From positions 12,516,951 to 12,580,950 of the forward strand of contig CALNVZ010003426.1 of assembly GCA_940671915.1 (NCBI GenBank): 64,000 nt of DNA, written 5' to 3'. The number at the start of each line of letters is the position of its first letter. Position 1 is the first letter of the stretch. Below are positions 11,178-22,420 of the stretch, one piece after another. Under the pieces are notes generated by a model. It did not search any database and had not been told where the DNA came from. It saw only the letters and a program-made list of their open reading frames with translations. Made by a program: the position numbers and the translations under genes. The stretch comes from Paracentrotus lividus (taxonomy: Eukaryota; Echinodermata; Echinoidea; Camarodonta; Echinidae).

Positions 11178-11431
11178 TAAATTAATAAAGGACGAGAGTG
11201 AATTGGACAAGATTTGAAAATATCTTTATTGCTAAATATGCCACGAAAGTCCTTTGATTTTGTTGGTTATGTGATTATGATGTTTTGCAGCATATAAAAC
11301 TCTTTATTTATTGATGCATTCGAATTCTAAGATAATAGTTAAAGGACTTTACAATATATTTATGTTCTTTGTTTGTCGTTGTAATTTAAAAACATAATTT
11401 ACACCGCCTTGTGTTTTAGGGTTCTATTTTA

Positions 11432-11625
11432 ATGGTGAAACAATTTCCATGTGTTAGCTGCCAGATCTCTGTTAAAATTCTGATAGAGCTTTACAGTGTA
11501 CAGGTTGTAAACAATGGGTTCACACAAAATGTGTTCATTATAAAAACAGAACTATACGATGATCCCAATCAGCATTTTTTGGATTGGAAATGCTCAAAGT
11601 GCCTTTTTGAATATTTGCCCTTCTA
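11432..11625 (+). pseudogene. LINE PHD-type zinc finger, frameshifted
   Basis: One frame gives PCVSCQ at the start and WKCSKC near the end. The middle, LQCTGCKQWVHTKCVHY, is in another frame, so at least two indels lie between. Together the spacing CxxC, CxxC, WVHxxC, WxCxxC is that of a PHD finger. Such fingers occur in the N-terminal part of CR1-type LINE proteins. It is not translatable as it stands. Confidence 0.7.
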
Positions 11626-11754
11626 TAATTTTGATTATGTATATCTAATGATATTGAAGACACTGCGGATAGCTCTGTATATTCCTTGAAATCGGAAACG
11701 TCTATACAATTTAAATATCTTAATGATAAGGTCTCAAATTTGTACATTTAAACA

Positions 11755-12430
11755 TTCGTAGCTTTCTACGTAACTTAGATGAAATCAAATTATTTTTGCA
11801 GAGTAACCAAGTACACATCATTGCTTTTAACGAAACTTTTTGGATGAAACAATATTTGATAGTGAAGTAAGTATTGAATAATTTTCAATTAATTCGCAAA
11901 GATCGGAATAGACATGGAGGTGGAGTGGCAATATATATCCATAACTCTTTAAGTTTGAATTTATCGTTATAATGTAACGAATTCATTAGAGATACTTCCG
12001 ATCTTAGTTCGGCCAAAGCTTTCTAATCCGATTATTTTTCTTAATTGGTATCGTCCTCCAAATTCTAACATTGAGTTATTTAAAGAATATGAAAACTATT
12101 ATCACATCTTGATCGTTTCAATCATTGTATTATAATTTATGGAGAAGACAACAATTGCGACATTCTCAAAGTTCCCTTTTCATCAGATACAAAGCGCCTA
12201 GACGAAATACAACACTTATATTCATTGCATAACATAATACTAAAGAATATACTCGGGTTACATCAAGCTCTAAAACGCTTATTGACCAATGCTTCAAACA
12301 CACGGACAGAGTAAAAAGTCATGGGTAATACATATGGGATCAGTGATCATTCAATGAGTTACGTTATATGGAATCAACACATGAAAGTTCGTCACGCACA
12401 ATTAATTTCCGGAAATTGACTGGTATTGAT
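11755..12430 (+). pseudogene. LINE endonuclease domain, broken
   Basis: Frame fragments include RNLDEIKLFLQSNQVHII, AFNETFLDE (across a frameshift near 11838), RKDRNRHGGGVAIYI near 11897-11941, and GISDHSMSY near 12338. These match the conserved LNET, RxGGGVAIY and SDH blocks of the APE-type endonuclease of non-LTR retrotransposons, which nicks the target DNA. Frameshifts and stops separate the blocks. Confidence 0.75.
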
Positions 12431-12591
12431 CTTAATTCTTTCTCTGAAGACCTAAGTAAACAACCTTGGCACGAAATTCTTGAGAGTGAAAGTATCGATA
12501 AAGCCCTAGATAAATGGGAACTTTTCTAATGATGGTTGTCAACAAAAGTATGCTCTTAGAAGTAAAGAGTACGAAGTAAGAATCGCCATGG

Positions 12592-13650
12592 ATGAATTCA
12601 GATATTATTAAGTTGATACGGGAAAGGGACATGTTGAAGAAAAAGGCCTGTAAGAATAAAGATGATATAAAGATGAAAGAGTATAGGAAATTAAGGAATA
12701 TGATCACACATTTCGAATCAGAAAGAAAAGAAAAATATTATTTTCTGAAAAATTTACAAAAATCAAAGAAAATTCGGGGATATTGGTCAGTTCTTAAATC
12801 ATTATTACCCATAAAACATTAATTCTGTTTTTAAAAATGATAGAGAAAAATTAATGAACAAAGCGAATGTTTAATGATTATTTTGCAAATATTGGAAAAA
12901 GATTATCATCAATATACCTGTTTCCCGTGAGCCTGTCTTAGGGGATACCTATTCTCAATCCTGCTTTTACTTCAAACCAGTGACCGAAGAAGATGTTTTA
13001 CGTGAAATTAAGTTGTTAAAAAATAAACCTCATGTGGCATTGATGGTATTTCCGCCCAAATAAAAAAATGTCTGCTCCAATTATACTTCCTTCGTTAACT
13101 AACTTAATAAACAAATCACTGCTAGATGGTAAATTTCCCCGAAAATTTAAAATAGCTAAAGTTATACCATTTCATAAGTCCGGGAAAAAAGATGAGCCTT
13201 GTAATTACAGGCCGATTTCAATCTTTTCTACTGTTTCTAAAATATTCGAAAGATTCGAAAAATCTGTACATATATTGAATCTGTTTCTTCAAATATTTTG
13301 AATATTTGATTATGGAATACCACAGGGCTCAACCCTTGGACCAATTTTATTCATTATATATCAATGATCTTGTTAAACAAATTAAATACTGTAAATTACA
13401 TCTTTATGCAGATGACATGTTATATATTTTTTCTGGTAAAGAAATTAAGGATATTGAAAAGTATATAAATCTGGACTTGTGCAATATATATAATTGGTTG
13501 TGCCATAATAAGCTTAGTCTCAATGTAGAAAAAACTGTATCCATGTTATTTGGAACTGGTGCTATGTTATCTAAATGTCAATGTTTAAATGTGAATATGT
13601 TAGTAAGCCTATTAAGCAGTGCAATGTGGTAAAATATCTTGGAATGTATC
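12592..13650 (+). pseudogene. LINE reverse transcriptase, broken
   Basis: The N-terminal lead-in (IIKLIRERDMLKKKA, then YRKLRNMITHFESERK) precedes the RT. Later blocks are NLINKSLLDGKFPRKFKIAK, IPFHKSGKKDEPCNYRPIS, a GIPQGSTLGP-like block around 13313-13350 crossing a frameshift, INDLVKQIKYCKLHLYADD and NWLCHNKLSLNVEKT. YADD is the catalytic motif. At least three frameshifts interrupt it. The enzyme copies the element's RNA at the nicked target. Confidence 0.85.
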
Positions 13651-14235
13651 TTGATCCAAAACTGAAATGGGATTTGCATATTACAGAACTCTGTAAAAAA
13701 TTAGCAAACTTGTTAATTTTTTGGCACGACTCCGGTATTATGTAACTGAAAGTAACTTAAAATTGGTGTACAATTCTATTATACTCCCCTTTTCGATTAT
13801 GCGGATGTGGTATACGACTCAGCAAGTAAAAATAACATAAATCAATTACAAAAATTACAAAATAGGGCAGGTCGTATTATTTTAAAGGTTAAACCCGCTT
13901 CATTATACTTCTAATAAACAAATACATAACAGGCTTGAATGGATGTCTCTACAATCCAGAAGAAATTTGCATATTACACAATGTTTTTAAATGTTTACAT
14001 AATATGGCAACCTTTGTACCTAACCGAATCTTTCCAATTTTGCAACTATGTGTATAATCTCAGATCTAAAGGCAATGTTACTATTCAAAACCCAATACAG
14101 AATCTTGCCGAAGAATGTTTTTATACAGAGGATCAAAAAATACAATGATATACCATTTAACATTAAATTGGCAAATAACTTAAACACATTTCTTAGATTT
14201 TTGCCTTCAACAACCACATATGGCTCTGATCTTTA
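13620..14235 (+). pseudogene. LINE C-terminal region, broken
   Basis: After the RT, KYLGMYLDPKLKWDLHI, a block like YVTESNLKLVYNSIILP, and QLQKLQNRAGRII are readable in shifting frames, followed by WMSLQSRRNLH and YNLRSKGNVTIQ. This is the usual thumb and C-terminal organisation of CR1/Jockey-type LINE proteins. It ends before a 3' UTR that contains a 10-G run near 14257. Confidence 0.75.
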
Positions 14236-14585
14236 ATTGAGAGGTTGGTTTCACCGGGGGGGGGGGTATTAGGGTTCCACTGATATTCAATGTTTTTAAC
14301 TTATTTTAGCCGCTTTATATTTTTGAATGTTAAATTGTTCCTTATTAGACTTTGTAGTATATATATACAGTCAGTTTAAGTTTCTATGTTTTATGTTTAA
14401 CTGGACCTCGAGGAAGACCAGTACCATTTTATTTGTTGCTGATGCGGCTATCCAGCCTCTCTATTTGATACCTTAATCCATTACCTTACTGTGTATATTT
14501 CACTTGTATATATTATATTGAATTATGTTTTTATATATTGTTATGTTTTTATATTGTTGAATGGAAAATAAATACAATACAATAC

Positions 14586-15204
14586 AACATTGTCAAAGAT
14601 AGTGGGGAAAACAGACTTATATGTATCTAATGCAAAGCCAGATATTGAAACTGTTGTCTTGGAGTGTGTTCAATGTCCAGTTTCAAATTTATACGCCAAC
14701 ATGAATCATGATACAAAACGCAATCACAAAACTCAAACACAAACGCGATCAACGGTGCGCCGTTCAGTGTCCAAAATTTAAACGTGTTTATACGTCGATC
14801 GTCTTTAAATTCCCCACTCTCAAAAAACAAATATCTTCTCCTTTTTTCAATTGCACCGGAAGCTTCCATTGCGAGAGCACATTTAAACACGTTTGAAAAC
14901 TCAATCCTGTTCAATGTCGCATTTCGTTGCAATCGCGATGCTCAAGGTCGTAAAATTGAAGCTGATTCTGTTTGTAAACGCATCTTTTTCGGCGTTTAAA
15001 TTTTCGGCGTATAAATTTAAATTGAGATTTGAAACAGGTTTATTTTTACGACCGGGGATGGGGGACAATGAACACCCTCTTTGTTTTTCTTTATATCAGC
15101 GTTTTGTAATTGCGTTTTGTATCATGATTCATGTTGGCGTTTAAATTTGAAACTGGACATTGAACACACTCTTGGTCAGGTATTTTTAGGAAGAAGGCCA
15201 ACAT
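14586..15204 (+). repeat. Right ~100-bp direct repeat, split by a MITE
   Basis: The segment 14586-14661 continues at 15175-15204; the 510-bp MITE lies in between. It is the partner of 11075-11177. The interruption postdates the duplication, because the left partner is intact at the same point. Confidence 0.75.
14662..15171 (+). mobile_element. PIF/Harbinger-like MITE, copy 2 (with internal empty-site control)
   Basis: Perfect outer inverted repeats GAGTGTGTTCAATGTCC and GGACATTGAACACACTC extend inward through AATTTATACGCCAACATGAA for about 60 bp. TTG at 14659-14661 and 15172-15174 is the 3-bp target duplication. The paralogous sequence at 11075-11177 has a single TTG there. No transposase; the short frames inside are not called. 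Confidence 0.85.
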
Positions 15205-16440
15205 ACAAGTAAATGGGCAGTTAATGAGCATCAGCTGTACATACAACTGATAGGACCAGAAATCAGCTGTTTTGTACACGACATTGGTCAATCAAGATTT
15301 CTGTGAATGGAAAACACATCCAGTGTTATATACAGAGAATTGTTAGACTTGCATATCTCTTTATGAAAATGAATCAGATTTTTTTTTTTTTTTTACTAGA
15401 TTTATGGAATCAAAATAACATGATGTAAGCTTGAAAGGTGTAGGCCCTAGACTGAAAAAGGTTGAAACCCATCTTGGTGTATTACATGGAGGCCTGTTTT
15501 AATGCAGGTATCCACTGTGTAACATATATAAAAAAAGAAGCATATGTCATAACATTTTTACCAAACAAATAATCATAAATAAATGCTTAAAGTCAAAAGC
15601 TACTGATGCATAAAAAAAAAAAAAAGACCGTTAGACTCTCGCAAATTGCAATTCGCAAAATGTTCGCTAGCCCAGTGAAAACATGCTTTTTCACTCCTTA
15701 GAACCACTCACGAATATTGTACCATTAGTAAGATTTCGAAAGACAACGTATGACTTTTTGATCAATAAGTCACTGCCATATTTCAAAGTGTTGTATCAAT
15801 AAAATGTCTCACTAAAAACCTTGAGGAATACTCCATTATGTAAACCATGTATTTGGAAGACTGCACACAATTTCTTTTAGAGAATAGTAAATTTGTTTTT
15901 AATTCTTGATAATAAAGAGAGTGTCATCCTTTCCAGGCGCTCATGCCAATGCCACACGGTCAGCCAACTTTGGTACACTCTCCAAGACCCCTCCGCTTAC
16001 ATATATCTCTTAAATAATCACTATCAACACAAAAAGTGTTTGAGCACTTCTCTAAAAAGCAGATATTTCAGCATCGCTGCACTTGGCACTTAATGTGAAA
16101 GGTTAAGGGAGGTATTTATAGACCCCCAGAAGACGATTACGTCCTCCAATATAAAATACATCAATCTAGTCAGAATCTTTCTTTCATTTTTACCTACGCA
16201 TCTCCTGAATCTCTGATTGTTTTAACCAAGTTATTTTTTAACCCTCTCTCCTTTTCTGTCTCTTGCTTAATCTGCACAGATGTACTTCTCTTTCTTTTTC
16301 ATTCTACCTTGTTGTCCGTCTATATTTCTGATTCACATATCTTTCCATGTGTTGCTGTGCACCTTCCAGGTTTGAAGGTTTGTGTTTCTCTTTTACATCT
16401 CTAAACATAAGACTACTAACTAAATCAATGACTACCTTAT
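15205..16440. other. No recognised feature
   Basis: AT-rich sequence with A and T homopolymers near 15380 and 15611. No bounded repeat or exon was recognised. Confidence 0.45.
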
Positions 16441-16450
16441 CCCTCTGTAC

Positions 16451-16720
16451 CCCCCCCCAAAAAAAAAAAAAAAAAAAAATATATTATATATATATTATAA
16501 TTTCTCTCTCTCTTTCTCCCCCCCCCCCTCTATCATTGTTGCTATTCACTTCATCTCATCTTTTCTCCATCTTCCCTCTGCTTCCTTCATCATCCTTCCA
16601 TGTCTTACTCACATTCTGCTGTTCATTATCTTATTGCTGCCGTTTTGTTTTTCTTTTACTCATATTCTTTCATATCTTCCATCTTTTGATCATCATCCAT
16701 TTGTCCCTGATCTTCTGAAA
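16451..16720. repeat. Poly-A/AT tract followed by pyrimidine-rich low-complexity sequence
   Basis: A C8 then A20-type run at about 16451-16479, an AT alternation, then CT-rich sequence to about 16720. The 123-codon frame through it is low-complexity and is not called. Confidence 0.75.
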
Positions 16721-16734
16721 GTGTTAGAATTCAA

Positions 16735-16935
16735 AGCCACCTCGACAGGGAACCAACTCTGCTCTGAGGACCATTGCACTGGGCTTAATTTCATCTAAGA
16801 AAAATAAGGTTTGGATTGTGATAGGGTTTCATATTAGGTTTAGGATAAGGGCAAGTATTTGTTAGGGTTAATGATAGTTGAAGGTAAAGTGTAGTCCAGG
16901 GCAGTAGTTAGTCATTTGATTCATTGTAAGAGATT
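16735..16935 (+). repeat. Dispersed repeat with degenerate TTAGGG-like core, copy 2
   Basis: Shares the order TTAGGTTTAGG, GTTAGGGTTA, AGGGCAG, GTCATTTGATTCATTG with 9410-9610. Weakly conserved and boundaries uncertain. Confidence 0.35.
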
Positions 16936-17065
16936 GACTGCAAAGAAACTGACGCCGGTAAAATGCCATTGCAACCAATGCTCCCATACCCGATACCACT
17001 CTTCTCTTTTCTTCCCCTCTTATCCCGAAAATCTGGAAAGATCTTCATACTCTCAATATAGCTTA

Positions 17066-17551
17066 GAGTGTGTTCAATGTCCAGTTTCAAATTTATACGG
17101 CAACATGAATCACGATACAAAACGCTGATATAAAGAGAAACAAAGTGTGTGTTCATTGTCCCCCATCCCCGGTTGTAAAAGTAAACGTGTTTCAAATCTT
17201 GATTCGGAGGAGAATTTAAACGCCGAAAGAGATGCGTTTTGAAACACAATCAGCTTCAATTTTACGACCTTGAGCATCGCGGTTGCAACAAAATGAACAC
17301 TGAACAGGATTGAGTTTTCAAACGTGTTTAAATGTGCTCTCGCAGTGGAAGCTTCCAGTGCAAGTGAAAATGGAGAAGATGTTTGTTTTTTGAGAGCAGG
17401 AAATTTAAAGACGATGGAAATATAATCAGCTTTAAATTTTTGACACTGAACGGTGCACCGCTGATCGCGTTTGTGTTTGTGTTTTGTAATTGCATTTTGT
17501 ATCATGATTCATGTTGGCGTATAAATTTGAAACTGGACATTGAACACACCC
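17066..17551 (-). mobile_element. PIF/Harbinger-like MITE, copy 3
   Basis: Ends GAGTGTGTTCAATGTCC and GGACATTGAACACACCC, flanked by TTA at 17063-17065 and 17552-17554. The interior is the reverse orientation of the copy at 14662 (the GGGGATGGGGGACAATGAACA block now lies near the left end as its complement). TTA fits the TWA target of PIF/Harbinger. Confidence 0.85.
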
Positions 17552-17774
17552 TTAGAGGGATAAATTTATCATGAGGCTTCTCTCCTGAAACACATTTTTT
17601 CATCTAAATCATCCATGAATGTTCTCTCCCATTGTGCTCTTTCATGGACCATTATACCTGGAAACGTTGCATGAAGTACCCTATAAACATGATACTCTCC
17701 CACTACAATCTAAATAAGATATTGAACTTCAATGCGACACATTTCTGGCGGTTACTTCACATTCATTCCAAAAT

Positions 17775-18057
17775 GATATATGTAACTCGATACATCACGA
17801 TACAATTGAACGATCATGGATGTCACTGTGCATCTTTCATATTCAAGTGGAAAGTGATCACTTGCTCGCGGGCAACTTAAATGTAAGAGGCTTTTTTTTT
17901 TGTCTATGTCACATGCATGTATGTTTTCATGTATTGCGCTGGACGATGATACATGTTTTGTAACTAAATACATCATGATACGATTGAAAGATCATGGATG
18001 ATACAATGATAGTAGATATTGAAGTAGAAAGTGACAAGCGGTAGATAGGCAAACCCT
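17775..18057. repeat. Degenerate tandem duplication, period about 181 bp
   Basis: GTAACTCGATACATCACGAT and ATCATGGATG near 17781-17822 recur as GTAACTAAATACATCATGAT and ATCATGGATG near 17959-18000, followed in both cases by a match to AGTGGAAAGTGA/AGTAGAAAGTGA. Confidence 0.6.
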
Positions 18058-18152
18058 TGACCTCAATATTTGGTTACGATATGATGCACTTCTACGATTG
18101 AACATCTTTGACAAATATGTGATATGATATACACATCATATATATAGATATA

Positions 18153-18566
18153 GGTCATTCCATGGGGTTGGGGCAATTTTTCATGCAATGTCCCCTGTAA
18201 CGGAGGTATCAACTTTTGCAGTTCACCATGAAGATCAATTCAGATGTGGTTATGTTTTGAGGTGTCAATGAAAAATTGCTCTCTTTTCTCAGTAATAGAC
18301 ATTAAAATTGGAAATCTTTCATGGATTTCAAGCTATAGGCATAAAAAAATATACCACCGTTACAGGGACATCATATTGCTTTTACATGGACGACAAATTT
18401 TCATGAGTCAAATTGCGAAATGCCATAGTGTTTAAGAAACAATACTGGATGGAACCCCATTTTTTTGCTCATGCCATCTTTCGAATATATTTGCCTGGTT
18501 TGAAAAAGATATGGATTTGGAGTTCTGGTATGTCACAAAAATTGCCCCAACCCCGTGGAATAACCC
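18153..18566. mobile_element. 410-bp TIR element, GGGGTTGGGGCAATTTTT ends
   Basis: Left GGTCATTCCATGGGGTTGGG and right CCCAACCCCGTGGAATAACC are inverted repeats extending through CAATTTTT. A second inner inverted pair (TGTCCCTGTAACGG-like against CCGTTACAGGGACAT) is also present. The flanks are TATA-rich, so the target duplication is ambiguous. No transposase. Confidence 0.7.
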
Positions 18567-18583
18567 ATATATGATGAGAGAGA

Positions 18584-18645
18584 GATATCTCTCTCTCTCT
18601 CTCTCTCTCTATCTCTTTCTCTCTCACTCACTCACTCACTCAGTC
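18584..18645. repeat. CT/GA microsatellite
   Basis: A short GA run followed by (CT)n and CTCACTCACTCACTCA. Confidence 0.85.
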
Positions 18646-18764
18646 AAACATCCTTTATGCGCATCAAACTGAAAACAAAGAACAACAAGGGCTTCTTCAG
18701 AGTCAATTATCTAGTTTTATTCTTTAAAAGAAAAAAAAAATCTACGGCTGCATTTTTAACATGT

Positions 18765-19095
18765 GAGGGAGTAGAACACCATGAACCCCCACTTTGTAAT
18801 GGTTTCTAATGGTTTGGGTTCATAACTGTTCCTTTTCTCTTTAAATCTCTCTACAGACAAGTGAGTCACTCCTCCTCTCTCTAATATCCATACTCTCTGT
18901 CTCCCCTACATCCATGCAAGTACAAAATTTGAGGGGGCAGAACACCATGAGCCCCCGCCCCTTGTTGAGATGGCGTGGGTTCACTTTTTTCATTCAACTA
19001 ATGTTTCTTTTCTCTCTGTATCTTTCTATAGAGAAGCATGTCTCTCCCCTGACACCTACACAAAATGTACTCTCTTCCCTATCTCTTACACCCTC
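18765..19095. repeat. Tandem duplication, period about 166 bp
   Basis: GAGGGAGTAGAACACCATGA at 18765 and GAGGGGGCAGAACACCATGA at 18931 begin two units that share GGGTTCA, a TTTCTTTTCTCT block and a CTACAGACAAG/CTATAGAGAAG block. Confidence 0.65.
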
Positions 19096-19261
19096 TCTCT
19101 CTCTCTCTCCCAAGATCCAAGCAACTACAATGGGACGGGGATGGCTCTCCATTTGATAGATTTTTCTTCCCCATAAGAGATACTATATTTACATCAACAA
19201 TGACCATATTTAGGTCCCCAAGTGTTATTACAACGTAAACATGGTTCAATGAGTTTTTGTC

Positions 19262-19330
19262 ATTTTTTTTTTCTTCTAGACTTGCACCTACACATTAGCA
19301 TACAGGGTTTGTTGAATGTAGGGGTTGAGG
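19262..19330 (+). repeat. Fragment related to the 590-bp tandem array
   Basis: TTCTAGACTTGCACCTACA followed by GGGTTTGTTGAATGTAG matches the unit segment at about 22674-22720 and 23272-23320. Confidence 0.55.
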
Positions 19331-20170
19331 GGTTTAGTAGACGTGGGGGCTGAAGATGCTAAAAGGCATCATGGTCACATTTTTGTACCCACCCCCTCCA
19401 ACCCCAGCCCCTGTCATATGTGTGTACTCACATTATATAATATGGCACCTACTCTCAAACGTGACATAATAACTCATAGTCCTGCAAAAGGCCATTTCAA
19501 TGTACATTTTCCTCCTTTTCCTCATTAAACTGTAGCATGCAAGGCTATATCTACTGTATTCCATCAAGATCAAGTTTTCAAAATAAGCTTCTGAAATGTG
19601 CTTATCCTCCAGAAAAATACCAAATTGAAAGACATATAATGCTTGTATGAACAGTTTAAGCATGACATATTCCAACTAGCTGTAGCCTTTAAAGAAAAAA
19701 AGGTCATTAAAGGTTCAGTTTCTCCAAAAAAATGCATAGTGCCCTTGTAAAATCCTTGTGACCGATCATTATTCTACCTAATTATGTTCTGATATAACAG
19801 CTAAAATCAAAATAAAACACCTGCTCACACTGTAAATGGCTCCTATATGTGAGGAGAGTGTACAATTCCCGGTAATTAGGATGTACATGTTGGGCGGAAA
19901 TCCTCTAACCTTTTTCTTACATAATTATGAAAGCCGACAAGACAACTCTATCCTCAGATGTGATACAAATCATAAGTATGAAAAGCAACCTATTTGTTTG
20001 ATTAATTATGTCCGGTTTCGTATGTTTCTGCAAAGTTTATCAAGAGAAGTAAGAAGTTCCGGATAAATGAGATGCCTATGGGAAAACTTTCATTTCCGTT
20101 CTAGTTGTAGGCTATATAGAGGCTGCACAGTAAACCAAATGCCATAACCAGTAGAAATTTGTTGATACTG
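19331..20170. other. No recognised feature
   Basis: Mixed sequence. A 76-codon frame at 19836-20066 is not recognised and is not called. Confidence 0.4.
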
Positions 20171-20172
20171 TA

Positions 20173-20590
20173 TAAGTGGTTTCTTTCGCGAGGGTTTTAT
20201 TTTCACGAATTTCGCGAATCGGGATGCGACCGCGAATTTAACATCGCTAAAAAAGGTTTCAAGAGTACCGCAAATTTATCCACGCTAGAAAATATTTTGA
20301 ACTCCATGCGCTCGCGGAGCAGAGTTGTCTATGCAGCGTTGTTACGATGCGTGGTTGACAGACTGGTATGTAGAATTAAACGAGTCAAGACATGGCGAGT
20401 TAAGTCTTTATTCCATTTTACTGTCTTTTTATAAATATAATGTCTCGTTTTTTAGATAGGAAAATATGGATTACTTATAGTTCTAGTTACTTTTAATTCT
20501 AGATTTTGCCGACCGCGAATTTAACATCGCGCGAAAATGTCGGGACCCCCGCCAACCGCAAAAATATCTGTACGCGAAAAGAACCACTTA
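20173..20590. mobile_element. TA-flanked TIR element, TAAGTGGTT ends
   Basis: Ends TAAGTGGTTTCTTTCGCG and CGCGAAAAGAACCACTTA, bracketed by TA (20171-20172 and 20591-20592). The interior repeats CGCGAATTTAACATCGC in both halves. TA target sites suggest Tc1/mariner mobilisation, by inference only. The 91-codon frame within it follows the repeat and is not called. Confidence 0.7.
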
Positions 20591-20592
20591 TA

Positions 20593-21444
20593 CCGAGTGA
20601 GTCAAAAAAAACTTTACACCTAGAAAAATGTCAATAAAAAGAAAACCAATTTATAAACCCTAAATTATTTTACATATTCTGAAAGAGTAACTCCTCCCGC
20701 ATCTTCTGGTACCATTTTTGTGTGGTATGTATTTACGCTTGGATGAACACGACGCATTGTTTGCGAACATGCAAATTTCGAATTGTGCCAGGGTGGGGAT
20801 GAAATTGAAACACCAAAAGCTGACAAAAAAGCAACTCCAGCATGAATAAAATAGCATAACTTTTTAACGAAAATGTATTCCGCTTAATAAATTGGCAGGG
20901 GTGTTGTTACACATATTGACTACATTTTGTAGGAAAATTAGATTGACTCGTCAAGTAATGCATGAATGAGTACACATCAAAGATTAAATTGCCACTGACA
21001 GACCTAAAAAGGCCTCCTAATACTTTTGAAAAGAGATTATTTTGTCTTTGACGTGTGCTCACTCATGCCTGACTCTACAGATTTATCTCATTTTCATACA
21101 AAATGTAATCAATATGTGTAACAACATCCCTGCCAACTTATTATGTGGAATACATTTTCGTTAAAAAGTTATGCTACATTTGTATTTTATTCATGCTGGA
21201 GTTGCTTTTTTTGTCAGCTTTTGTTGTTTCAATTTCATCCCCACCCTGGCACAATTCGAAATTTGCATGTTCGCAAACAATGCGTCGTGTTCATCTAAGC
21301 GTAAAGATATACCAGACAAAAATGGTACCAGAGGATGCGGGAGGAGTTACTCTTTCAGAATAAGTGAAATAATTTAGGGTTTATAAATTAGTTTTCTTTT
21401 TATTGACATTTTTCTAGGTGTAAAGTTTTTTTTGACTCACTCGG
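20593..21444. mobile_element. 852-bp near-complete palindrome (foldback/long-TIR element), TA-flanked
   Basis: The ends CCGAGTGAGTC and GACTCACTCGG continue as an inverted repeat for roughly 390 bases on each side (20593 to about 20986, about 21048 to 21444), leaving a short spacer. TA at 20591-20592 and 21445-21446 brackets it. Mirror frames on each arm (20660-20857 minus, 21171-21377 plus) encode nearly the same peptide only because the arms are copies. Arms are still very similar. A Tc1/mariner relation is inferred from TA alone. Confidence 0.8.
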
Positions 21445-21504
21445 TATAGTAGATTTAGATGGACCTTTCTTGAGTTTGATCTTCAACAATTTTTATTGTC
21501 GTAA

Positions 21505-21696
21505 CATTTTTGTTTGCCCAATTTATGGTGGTCCTGGCAGCCACTGATCAAAATTGCTCTATCCCTTTCTTATTGAAGGCCAAACAGGGAAGTAGCAACT
21601 CCCATCTTTGAAAGCCTTTTTGTATGATATGGCCTGGGTTTGAACCCACAACCTTCCAGTTGAGAGGCAGAGAGATCTATCCACTGAGCCAACACA
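21505..21696 (-). mobile_element. tRNA-derived SINE
   Basis: On the minus strand an A-box-like GGCTCAGTGGATAGA is followed about 35 bases later by the B box GGGTTCAAACCC (21636-21647), with a tRNA-like arrangement around CTCTCAACTGGAAGG. The tRNA-unrelated body runs on to about 21505 (CTACTTCCCTGTTTGGCC, then TGGCTGCCAGGACCACC). It is not a tRNA gene: the acceptor arm does not pair. The 3' end was not determined. Confidence 0.7.
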
Positions 21697-21699
21697 ACA

Positions 21700-22420
21700 G
21701 TTATAAAACAAAGTTGTAACACAAAGTCAACAGTGGTAAATTAATACACAAATCAAATTCTTCTTCTTTTAGTGTCCTTTCTCCTATTCTTCTGTTTGAT
21801 TTGTAATTATTGAAAGATAATAAATCAAATAATCAAGTATGAGTCTTACAATGCTCAATTGGAATACATGACACTGTGGATCCTTTGAGCAGAATGCACT
21901 TCAAAGTTTTACTTTTCGAAATAACAGGATTTTAAAATTAATTTCTGGTGTGAACTCGCACACTCTTACCACATATTACCACATCACACATCTGCAGTGG
22001 CATTGCCATGATGTGCCCTCAATCAAAACAGATTTAATATGTAGATTTTCTGAAATAAAACCCTGGTACGAAGAGGTCGATAGCCAGAAATAGGGAAGCG
22101 ATCAATTGAATTTGTGAGACTAGAAGCCGCAAAGGATCCAAGAAAGCTAGACAAATACAGGTGGCGAGTATCAAGCTTTTAACCAAATTATTTTTACACA
22201 TTCAATGATCTTATTGGCTCTATGTTGCATTGCGTTTATTTTTTTATGGCCATCATGTTTTCAACCACATTGCAATACATTGCTTGCTATCATTAAATCT
22301 AGAAGAATGGGTTCATTAATCCATAACTACAGGCCAGTTGAAATTTTAGCCAAGCTGGTGTAACATGTCCAATTTTGTTATTACATGTATCTCTACTGCA
22401 ATGCTTATTATTGTGCATTA
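21700..22420. other. No recognised gene; partial unit of the following array at the right end
   Basis: From about 22335 the sequence (GGTGTAACATGTCCAATTTT, CTGCAATGCTTATT) resembles the tail of the 590-bp unit, so the array may begin with a truncated unit. The rest is unassigned. Confidence 0.4.

Larger units (their letters stand above)
11178..14585 (+). mobile_element. CR1/L2-like LINE, 3.4 kb, decayed
   Basis: In order the element holds a PHD-type zinc finger (about 11435-11625), an apurinic-like endonuclease domain (about 11765-12400), a linker, a reverse transcriptase (12592-13650), a C-terminal region (to about 14235) and a 3' UTR ending in AATAAATACAATACAATAC, a short (AATAC)n tail. 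Coding is broken by many frameshifts and stops. PHD fingers are known from CR1-like LINE ORF1 proteins, but the clade here is inferred from motif style only. The ~100-bp direct repeats on both sides mark the element's limits. Confidence 0.85.

Noticed and set aside
20660..21377. Mirror-image frames encoding nearly the same 65-68-residue peptide on opposite strands
   Set aside because: Explained by the arms of the palindromic element; no evidence of protein constraint.
21630..21696. A tRNA gene on the minus strand
   Set aside because: A and B boxes are present, but the acceptor and anticodon stems do not pair properly and a non-tRNA body follows, so it is a SINE.
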